From Setoptus koraiensis (lineage: Eukaryota; Arthropoda), in assembly GCA_048013815.1 (NCBI GenBank), contig CM106586.1, positions 20,026,001 to 20,090,000 on the forward strand: a DNA stretch of 64,000 nt. Reading direction: 5' to 3'. Numbering within the stretch: position 1 is the first letter of the stretch; every line of letters starts with the position of its first letter. A model generated the notes under the pieces. It searched no databases. It was not told where the DNA came from and saw nothing but the letters and a program-made list of their open reading frames with translations. Made by a program: the position numbers and the translations under genes. Of this stretch, positions 55,494-64,000 are shown one piece after another.

Positions 55494-57977
55494 CTTGATT
55501 AGAATTTTTAAATTTGGCTTGATAAGAGTTCACCCTAATGAGGTCTTCGATATGTTTTTAACTTGGTTTATTTTGAGGTGCACATGAAATGCACAGACCT
55601 CCAAACGATGTAAAATATACTTATTGGATGTTCTCTACAGCTATTTCGTATCACGTCTGCTTCGAATGATATTGATTTGACGAATAACAAAACTTAAAGA
55701 TTGACATAGAATCTGTGGAATCGTAAGGAGGACCTTATGCATGCAAGATAATTCATTACGATTCGCTGGACTAGACGTGCGATAATCAATTGTCGGCACT
55801 AAAGTGAGACTGTATTGAAAACATCGGCGGCAAATCTATATTGATTATACAATAAAGTTTAACATTTTTCCAGCCTTCTTCTTTTCTAATGAGATACGCT
55901 TCTATCCTTGAACCACGCCATTCATTTGGTTGCGAAGATCTCAGCCTTGATAAACATAACTTCTGGTCCATTTGGTTAGTTCAGCTCAGTTGAAATATGG
56001 TGTCTCTGTCAGGTTAATGACTTAAACTTTCAAAGAATTTGCTCACTCACAGATGACCGGCAGTTTGGATAGGTCGCAACGCTCAACAAATTCAACTATT
56101 TGTGTGCATTACATTACGGACTATGTTTACGTGCCAAATAGTTATGACGCAATATAAGTCGGTCCTGTATAGTAATTGGTATCACAAGTACAAGTATTAT
56201 AGCAACTAAATAGGGAATGATCGGACTTGGTATAATGAACGGTGATCAAGAAGAAGATTGAAAGAAGTTAGCAGTTGAAAGTTGAATATAGTGAGTGAGG
56301 CTGCGAACTGGTTCATACCACTCGCTAAACTCGTCTAGCCAATCAACTCGCTTGCACAATACATACGATTCGTATGGTGCCAGTATCACTTGTTCACCCT
56401 ATCTTTCAGTCGCCGTTCTTGTAATATACACACACACATACACATTCAGTCACAATACGGAACACGGCCAGCGACAGGATAGCATTCTCTTAGTTTATTA
56501 TCCTGATATCGTTCAGGCAGAGAGACACGAGAGCCAAGTTTCAAGGATAAATAGAAGTACTTCTCGTAAAAGAAGCTAAATTGTATCTACCTTAGTTGAA
56601 AAAAGGTAAATCTACCTATTGATATCTCATTTTCATTCCTTTTACTTTGTTTCTACCGTACAAAAGTTTGGTACCGAAGGTGGATGCACCGTACAATTGG
56701 ACAAATATGAGGGTGCAGTTTCTTTTTCAACACCCTCAACTGTTCGTATGCACACTCTAAGCAATGACCAAATTTCACTCATTTGAGAGACTACAATTGA
56801 ATAATCTTCGCTATCATTATATCCAGCGAACAATATGAAACTCAGGCAAAACCTCCCAGTTCTTATATAATGACATGTTATGGCAATGAAGACGTTGTTA
56901 CGTAAACCTCTATTAGTGCGCTGATATGACGCTAAGCAATTCAATCATCTTTATGCTAGCCAATGCGGACAGGTCTACAATTGTAACGATCAGTCCTGGG
57001 TATTTCATTTGAGTTTGTTGCACCATCCACTATGGTTCAGTTATGAAGAAGAGGGCAAGTTATGGTTAATGCTCCGACGAGAAACCGTCCAGACACAAAC
57101 ACACAACAGCACGGCACAAATTGATATCAAAATTCGTATTTGAGTACATTAGCTGCCTGTCTAAGGTAACGGCTTCGGCTCAATATAGCTTGGGCTCCAT
57201 CTTCAAGCAAATAGATAGAAGATGTGCATTCTATCATGTTGACCCAATCAACTCTTTCTACTATAAAACAGTATACAGTTGGCCTCAGAACTCACTAATA
57301 AACGCACATCCTATTTATACTTCCTGTCAGGGTTTTTGACTCTGTTTTGTCGTCATTGAAATTGTCGACACAAGGACGCAAAGAATGACTTGCCATTATG
57401 ATGCGTCGCAGTCAACTCGGGTTGATTAAACCTTTATCATGTACGAGTGAGAAAAGTTTATGGTCTTATATTATTCTATCAAGCGATATCAAACTATAGG
57501 TCAAAAGCAGGATCACATAATTTTCATATAAGTCAAACAATTTTCCCGAAAATTGATTGCTTGATTACTTGGTTGAGAGGGTCTTCAACGCAGCAAGCCT
57601 AATCAACAATTGAATATGAAGTAACAAGGATTTTCGTGAATCACGCACAGTTGTGAATAAGTAACTTCAATGGCCTAACAAGGCATGCAAAAACGTTTTT
57701 ATTAAGTTATTCAAAAATTTTTCATTCAAGAAGTCATCTTTAAAAGGATTATATGTAATAACATATATACTAGAGAAATATGCTATTTTTTCTAGTCTGC
57801 TTATCTTCATGGTTTGTCCAATGTTAATGCTCACTATTGATGTATCCTGTCTATCCTGCTAATGATATCACCCAATGGCTGCACTATCAAGTCGATTGCG
57901 ACTTTTATTTGATTGTGATGAAAGATGAGTAAATACAATGGACAGTCAATCAAGCAACTCTTAATGGAACGATGATA
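55494..57977. other. Intergenic CRAL-TRIO to uridine kinase
   Basis: 2.5 kb without a recognisable gene. It is unique, moderately A+T-rich sequence. Small open frames (for example 56295-56579 and 56642-56944) show no family resemblance. The CRAL-TRIO promoter should be at the left and the kinase 3' end at the right. The missing WDR19 exons are not here in any frame I could read. Confidence 0.5.
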
Positions 57978-59238
57978 TCATATTTTATTATTAACTATTA
58001 ACGACACCGAATGGTTGACATTGATTCTTGTTGGTGAATCTCTAGACAATAGATAGGCAACGTTGTGATTGATCAGACCGATTGCGACTAAATTATTAGA
58101 AAAAAAAAAATAAATTAAATTACATAGTAAATTATTATAAAAAAATAACATGTTCAAACAAATGTATTCTATGTAGGGGGTCAAATTTGATTTCTGGAAA
58201 AGTGCCTCTGTCTTTCCACACTTATATCATGAAGACAAAAAAAGAAACATTGGAAAAAAACTCATAGAATATATTCATGTTAGTCAATTTCGTTAATACT
58301 TACCCTCATTTTCGGCACCTCGTGGTATGATCATATCAGCATATTTTTTTGTTGGTTGACAAAATTCTTCGAAGGCAGGTTTGACAAATTGGTTATATTG
58401 ATTGAGAACTGTCTCTAGTGGACGGTGCCTCTCTCTTACATCCCGAACAACTGTCCAAAAAAAGATTTATAGTAACAATGGGGGGAGAGATAGAGAGACA
58501 GTGTGAGTAATTGCTTTCGTCACGTCGTTCGCCTTATCTGAAGAAAGAATAGTTTCCAGAATATACTCACCCCTTCTAGACAATCGAGTGTCGGAATCTG
58601 TATCTACAAATAATTTCATATGAAGAAGATCTCGAACTTGTGGAAAATAGAAGATGAGCACTCCCTCAAATAGAACTACATCAGCGGACTGAATTTCATA
58701 ATAGTCGTGTTCATTATGGCTATTCTCTGAATAGTCGTAGTTTGGCAGACGAACTTTTTTACCATCTAGAATATCTTTGAGTGTTTGTATCATAGCTTGT
58801 TCATCGATTGCGTCCGGATGATCAAAATTGAAGCAGCCCTTCTTCGCAAGTTGAGATTCTTCGTTAGTTAGTTTCCTGTAGAAGGAACTCTGTTTAATAA
58901 GTGCCACTCTCCTCTGGCAATCCTGTCCCAATTTTTCCATTATTTTGCGACAAACAGTTAACTTGCCTATAATTATATCGGTAAAAAAAGTGTGTGCTTA
59001 TAGATTAGATTTCAATAGATAGCAAACAAAATCAAATGCGAAAAGATAATAAACTGACTCACCGGCAGCAGTTCCACCGGCTTTATGTTGGAGCACAGAT
59101 GAGATATTAAGGATGAAGAAGTTGGTGTTAAACAGATAATAGATTTATAATTTTAATACTCTCACTTCGCGGACTAGCAATCGTGCTTTGTTTATTCTCA
59201 CCTACTCCGATGAGGAATGGTCTGGTTCTCCGACTCAT
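57978..59238 (-). CDS. UCK2: Uridine-cytidine kinase
   Basis: Phosphorylates uridine and cytidine in pyrimidine salvage, in the cytosol. Five exons (59238-59202, 59080-59063, 58966-58571, 58450-58304, 58087-57978) with introns of 96-216 nt join in phase to 235 residues, the normal size (human 260). Exon 1 starts [12 protein letters not shown]. The 18-nt exon 2 supplies AGGTAA of the P-loop. Exon 3 supplies GK and the substrate-binding [37 protein letters not shown] and [15 protein letters not shown]. Exon 4 has [46 protein letters not shown]. Exon 5 begins VAIGLINH. The P-loop reads GGTAAGKLT where the family has GGTASGKSS, so the usual Ser/Thr after the Lys is Leu. The UCK1/UCK2 split is a vertebrate matter, so the symbol means the family only. 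Confidence 0.93.
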
Positions 59239-59945
59239 TTCTCTGGTAGTTAGATGAATTTCTAAATCGTTCAACAGGGCTCGAATGGGTTTCTTCGTAG
59301 CTATGCGCGGACTAGCTTGGACTCATATTAGGCGATGGACGATATCAATATTGTGAGAAAACAGTAGCGATAATAATATTTGTTGATATTTAATTAATGT
59401 TGATAGTTTAGATTTCCATGATTATAATAATATGGGACACGATATCCTTAATGATTATGAGAAGATTGACTATTCTTGAGAATCGAATACATCGCATGAT
59501 GTCCAACCGATTGCGAGGTCTATGGGTTTACTACGACTCATCGAACGATACAATTCATCGACATACTACGGTACAGTTCGCTTCAACAACAAAACGTTAG
59601 TAAACAAGATTATACCCTCTTCAGTTAGCAAAGTTCGCGCAGGGGGTATAATCTATGAAGTTGAGGCCGCTTCAACGTGTTTGTACCCCCCTTCATCCAT
59701 GGATACTAATCTACTATTCGCAGGCTTAATGGTGCATTTTTCAAACTCTCGCGGCATGCGTGTAAGTTGGAACGTTCGTTATAACCATTTACATTTTTTT
59801 GCAACAAGATTCAATTTTACCGCTGAAAGAACAAGTGAAAACATTGGAAACGTGATCTTCTTACCATTCGTACGGATTTGACTGTCTTATCATATGATTT
59901 ATTCGGCCCTGACAAATGAACAATCTTCCCACCATCAATAGCGGA
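59239..59945. other. Intergenic between divergent uridine kinase and SAP30
   Basis: About 0.7 kb, then the SAP30 cassette. Overlapping plus-strand frames at 59418-59881 look unlike any known protein. No clear promoter element is seen. Confidence 0.45.
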
Positions 59946-60262
59946 ATCCTATCTGACTTGAATGAAAAATGATTTGTTACGAGAGATAAGAGATATTATT
60001 TGGCAAAGTTGGAATCGACACAATTGAAGCTACTAATATCAAATCATTATTTATACTATAATCATCACCACAATTGAAACAATCAACTCTCATTGAACAC
60101 CATTATACTATCACTTCTATTTATATCACAATCCAATTATTACACTCACCTTTAATATTATTATCAGTATTGACATCTTATACTTATAATTATTATCACA
60201 ACAATTCGTTGGGCATCGTCCACATAAAGCTAATTGTTAGAGCTCGATCTCCCTATTCGCCC
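59946..60262 (+). repeat. Duplicated upstream cassette, copy at SAP30
   Basis: The partner of 33191-33516 at ARMC8. The blocks at 59960-59995, 60209-60224 and 60241-60262 match in order and spacing, with diverged A+T-rich sequence between them. The frame IVRARSPYSP parallels the first codons of ARMC8 (MVKARSPHSP), but the ATG is ATT here. Confidence 0.75.
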
Positions 60263-60301
60263 GATCATCCCCTATTTTCTCCCTCTCCTAAATCTACCGC
60301 T

Positions 60302-61645
60302 ATGTCTACTCCCATCTCCTCCTCCACTTCTACCACGACTGCAGTCTCTTTGTCTACATCGGCTTCTATAACTACACCTGCTCCGAGTACCCTTCCTTCT
60401 TCTACTTCTGCAACAACAACCACAACAACAACAACAACTACGACAACAACAGCAACAACAACCACAACAACTGCAACAGTTGCTGCGATAGCTTCACCAT
60501 CAAAAACTGCGATCGCACCAACAACAGTCGCTCCAGCTTCAACAACAACCGTGTCAGCAACATCAACAACTGCTTCTCCAACAATAGCAACCTCTTCGGC
60601 ACCAACAACAACCACTTCCCTTGCAACAACAACTGCTTCATCAGCAGCAACAACCCCTTCAGCACTAACAACAACAATCAAAACAACAACGACAGCTACA
60701 ACAGCTACCACACCAACGACAACAACCTCCACAATAGCGGCAACCCCAACACCGACACCTGCATCATCAACAGCAACAACAACAGCGACACTAACACCGA
60801 CACCCACATCATCGACAACAGTAACAACAACACCAGCACTGATACTTACATCATCAACAACAACAGCACCATCAACTCAATTATTGGTGACTTCCAAATC
60901 GACCACCAGAGCCAGCGCTCTTACTTCATCGATTGTACACACAGAAGCGCAACCCGCTATCGGCTCACCCCATTTGGTGGCCACTCCAAAGACAACTACC
61001 GCCGCCACCGTTGTCTCGGTGGCGGCCACATCAGCTGTAACTTCAACTCCTTCAATTTCCGTTATTACCACGGGAAATCATCAAATTCTTACTAATCTAA
61101 AACCTCACCAGCAGGTACCCCATCCGCAGTCTCTGCAAGCTCAGACGCCTATCGGATTGGCGACGGCGAGTCAGGTCTCACTCCACCAATTGCATCAATC
61201 GACATCAAGCCCAGTTGTTGCAGCCTCATCAGCAGCGCCTTCTACCCCCATCACTCTATCTAATTCTTCAACTGTAACAACAGATTCTTCTAGTAAATCA
61301 AACAGTATCAAAACTTCAACTACTGTAGCCACCGCACCTATGCCGAAAACTTTCTCAGCTGTTATCCAATCGCATCAACAGCATAAGCAAAGCCCACAAA
61401 CTGTACTTATAAGTTTAACAACTAAACCAAATGCTACTACATTACAACAAATACAACATTTACAGACATCTCTGAATCACCCAGCGCAGCATTCATCGAC
61501 ACCACCGTTGAATTCCGCCATGCCCCAAACATATTCAGTTTATGCGCAACAACAAAATCAACCTCAAAACACTACTCAAGTTGTTCAATTGGTGACCAGT
61601 CAGCAACAACAGATACAATCTCAACAATCCCAACAACAACAGCAA

Positions 61646-61680
<35 letters not shown>

Positions 61681-62434
61681 ACAACAACAACAGACTAAAG
61701 CACAATCCTTCAAATATATCTGTTGTCTGCAAGAGAATGGAGTTCGATGCGAACGTGCTGCCGGTAATGCATCATATAGCAGGCGCGTGCAAAAAACTGT
61801 AGGCCTGAGAAAACTTAATTATACATTGGATCCGGATGTAAGACATGCCTATATTTGTGAATATCACAAGACTGTTATTCAATCTGCTAGGAAATCTCCT
61901 GCTCATGCAAGAGAAATACATGCAGCCACCACTGCCACAGCTGCCAATCGAACCAATTTCAATGATGTATCTACCATAAACGCCAGACAGCAGAATGTTG
62001 GATTGCTCAGCCACCATCAATTGAATAATCATGGAATCACACCGGTGACACCCAACAGCCCCTCTGTAAGGGCGGCTGCTGCTGTTGGGTATTCTCACTA
62101 TCCAGGACCTAGTTTGGGACCCATCGATGCTTTACCTCCTAGTCTTGATAACGGCGACACCGGATCATCAACCAGTAGTGCCATGGATGTAGATCTCTAT
62201 CAATTACAGGTTAATACTTTGCGAAGATATAAACGCCACTTCCGTGTACAAACTCGTCCAGGTTTGAACAAGTTACAATTAGCCGAGTCTTTGAAACGAC
62301 ACTTCAAAACAATGCCCATCATTGAGAAAGAGGCTATCACGTACTTTGTTTATATTGTAAAGTGTAAAAAAAACAAGTTAGATCATAATCTTAAAAATTC
62401 TAATGCATCCAGCCAAATGAACAATGATGACTGA
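60302..62434 (+). CDS. SAP30: SAP30, Sin3-histone deacetylase complex subunit
   Basis: A nuclear adaptor that helps hold the Sin3-HDAC corepressor complex together. From the first in-frame ATG (60302) it has 710 residues, single exon. The conserved C-terminal third has the SAP30 zinc-binding module (about 473-522: CCLQENGVRCERAAGNASYS to YICEYHK) and the Sin3-interaction domain (about 628-690: DVDLYQLQVNTLRRYKRHF, TRPGLNKLQLAESLKRHF, EKEAITYFVYIVK), close to human SAP30 and SAP30L (about 183-220 aa). The first 465 residues are Ser/Thr/Ala/Pro-rich and then Gln-rich, with a polyglutamine run (61630-61694), and have no counterpart in the human protein. The frame is open further upstream to 60074 without an ATG, so a start from an upstream exon is possible. 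Confidence 0.93.
61630..61694. repeat. CAA/CAG repeat coding polyglutamine
   Basis: About 21 mixed CAA and CAG codons, just before the SAP30 zinc-binding module. Confidence 0.93.
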
Positions 62435-62966
62435 AAGCATCCGTCAAACCCTATGATCTGAGACATCTTATGTCTCTATATATCCCCGCTGATTAATTTT
62501 TTCAAGAATAAACTATTACAACCCGAGTTGATTGATCAGATTAGCTTTGGACTACGACGAGAAGTGTTTCTAACATGGTAGCCGATTTCGATCATGCGAT
62601 TACACATGCATGGTCAATACTTCTTCTAGCTCTAGATTAAATCAGTATATTTATTAAGTCTCATTCAAGTAATTGCACACTACATGTATATGTTGTTATT
62701 TCTCTATTGTGACTGTAGACAAATAAAATTCTTACTTTCTCTTGGAGAACCCTTTGTACAAAGTAACAATATTTAGAAACAAAAAAACAGTTCTCTTTTT
62801 GAAAAATGCGCTTTCACAACGCATCCCACGTGATACATTTCAACCCAAACAACAAAATATACGACGAAAGATCACATGTAACAAGAAATATACAGTAAAG
62901 TGTGTCTAAACGTCGCTTTTTGGGACCCGAATCTATGCGCCAAGAGTAGGAATGTAATTAGGTCAC
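62435..62966. other. Intergenic SAP30 to METTL18-like gene
   Basis: Probable 3' UTR of SAP30, with AATAAA near 62508 and again near 62723, followed by the short promoter region of the next gene in the same direction. Confidence 0.5.
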
Positions 62967-63468
62967 ATGGCCCAATCATGTAATCAAGTGAATGTAACAC
63001 CTGAAGAGTTTGCCGTAAGTATCCACGCTTCGAACAATAATATTCAATTAATGAGAAAATTTCCCCTTCATATTCCTACTATCTGATGGACCTTTTTTCT
63101 CTGTAGCATCTTATGCATTCCATTTGTGATAATCTGGACTGTAGCAAGGAAGGTCTAAGGGACGTAATCCGCTCTAAGGCGAGAGAATCCGTCAAGACCA
63201 AACAAGGGTATTTGTCCACTACGCCACTTAGTATAGTAAAGAAAGTCATCTCATCAGGAAACATATATATATCTGACGAAGACAAGGATGACCTCTTAAA
63301 GAATCTCATAAACACTCACGATGTCAGAGACAATGTATACGAAGGAGGATTTAAAACTTGGGAAGGTTCAAAAGACCTCGTCACCTTCTTGGATAGTAGC
63401 CAAGTCTTAAAAACCATATTGGAAAAAACAGAGACAATTAATATCCTCGAACTTGGCGCAGGATCGGC
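62967..63468 (+). CDS. METTL18: Histidine protein methyltransferase 1-like (METTL18), partial
   Basis: The start of a SAM-dependent methyltransferase. METTL18 methylates a histidine of ribosomal protein uL3. Exon 1 is 62967-63014 (MAQSCNQVNVTPEEFA) with donor GCC|GTAAGT. Exon 2 opens at 63107 after CTGTAG and stays open to the assembly gap. Recognisable parts are LSIVKKVI, then VYEGGFKTWEGSKDLVTFL (human VYEGGLKIWECTFDLLAYF) and the beginning of SAM motif I, ILELGAGSA. About 136 residues are visible of an expected 300-370. The rest of the catalytic domain lies in the gap and beyond the window. The family call rests mainly on the YEGG-W-DL block, so another METTL21-type enzyme is possible. Confidence 0.7.
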
Positions 63469-63968
63469 NNNNNNNNNNNNNNNNNNNNNNNNNNNNNNNN
63501 NNNNNNNNNNNNNNNNNNNNNNNNNNNNNNNNNNNNNNNNNNNNNNNNNNNNNNNNNNNNNNNNNNNNNNNNNNNNNNNNNNNNNNNNNNNNNNNNNNNN
63601 NNNNNNNNNNNNNNNNNNNNNNNNNNNNNNNNNNNNNNNNNNNNNNNNNNNNNNNNNNNNNNNNNNNNNNNNNNNNNNNNNNNNNNNNNNNNNNNNNNNN
63701 NNNNNNNNNNNNNNNNNNNNNNNNNNNNNNNNNNNNNNNNNNNNNNNNNNNNNNNNNNNNNNNNNNNNNNNNNNNNNNNNNNNNNNNNNNNNNNNNNNNN
63801 NNNNNNNNNNNNNNNNNNNNNNNNNNNNNNNNNNNNNNNNNNNNNNNNNNNNNNNNNNNNNNNNNNNNNNNNNNNNNNNNNNNNNNNNNNNNNNNNNNNN
63901 NNNNNNNNNNNNNNNNNNNNNNNNNNNNNNNNNNNNNNNNNNNNNNNNNNNNNNNNNNNNNNNNNNNN
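63469..63968. other. Assembly gap of exactly 500 N
   Basis: The round size suggests a placeholder, so the true distance is unknown. The open frames reported across it are artefacts. Confidence 0.99.
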
Positions 63969-64000
63969 GTGCTCAATGTTTTAGCGCCAAGGAACTAGAT
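63969..64000 (+). other. 32-nt tail after the gap
   Basis: Too short to call. It could continue the METTL18-like gene: two of the three plus-strand frames are open for most of it. Confidence 0.3.

Noticed and set aside
59418-59881. Overlapping plus-strand frames before the SAP30 cassette
   Set aside because: No conserved motif, no good splice ends, and composition like the surrounding intergenic DNA.
60265-60807. 180-codon Val/Ala/Glu-rich minus-strand frame
   Set aside because: It is the antisense of the Thr-rich tract in SAP30.
63453-63998. Open frames spanning the assembly gap on both strands
   Set aside because: They are made of N and carry no sequence information.
1-64000. CRISPR arrays, retroelements or DNA transposons
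   Set aside because: The tandem repeats lack the repeat-spacer pattern and the DNA is eukaryotic. No reverse transcriptase, integrase, transposase or capsid-like frame and no long terminal repeats were seen.

Overview
The window is eukaryotic nuclear DNA from an arthropod. My best guess is an acariform mite or a similarly compact chelicerate, held loosely. The reasons are a Src64B-type kinase, a nervana-type Na,K-ATPase beta subunit and a Gyc76C-type receptor guanylate cyclase, short introns (61-245 nt with standard GT-AG ends), several single-exon genes for large proteins, and tail-to-tail gene packing in the right half. I saw no reverse transcriptase, integrase, transposase, capsid or envelope reading frame, no rRNA or convincing tRNA, and no CRISPR array.

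Left block, 1-28 kb: visibly richer in G+C and in GGCC/GCCGGC words than the rest, and nearly gene-free. Its only clear gene is an intronless receptor guanylate cyclase (4115-9292, minus). The 18.6 kb between that gene and POMGNT1 holds microsatellites, short tandem repeats, hairpins and a few isolated splice-like signals, but no recognisable protein.

Middle block, 28-46 kb: POMGNT1 (plus, 5' UTR exon plus coding exons), ARMC8 (plus, intronless), CARNMT1 (minus, intronless), Na,K-ATPase beta (minus, five exons that rebuild a complete 327-residue protein) and a leishmanolysin-like zinc peptidase (plus, intronless).

Rearranged block, 46-55.5 kb: a Src-family kinase (plus), a CHERP-like fragment (minus) and a 3'-truncated WDR19/IFT144 gene (plus) reading away from each other, then a CRAL-TRIO protein gene of MOSPD2 type (minus). 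The CHERP/WDR19 segment is bracketed by two direct copies of the 3' end of the CRAL-TRIO gene (48097-48571 and 54200-54655). Within them 239 bp are identical although the rest has diverged. This is the most unusual structure in the window: either an insertion with a long duplication at its ends followed by gene conversion, or an assembly join through a repeat.

Right end, 55.5-64 kb: uridine-cytidine kinase (minus, five exons including one of 18 nt), SAP30 (plus, with a very long low-complexity N-terminus) and the start of a METTL18-like histidine methyltransferase running into a 500-base assembly gap. SAP30 and ARMC8, 27 kb apart and unrelated as proteins, begin inside two copies of the same roughly 320-bp upstream cassette.

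The genes do not form one pathway. They cover cGMP signalling, O-mannosyl glycan synthesis, ubiquitin ligase scaffolding, carnosine methylation, ion transport, proteolysis, tyrosine kinase signalling, ciliary transport, lipid binding, pyrimidine salvage and histone deacetylation.
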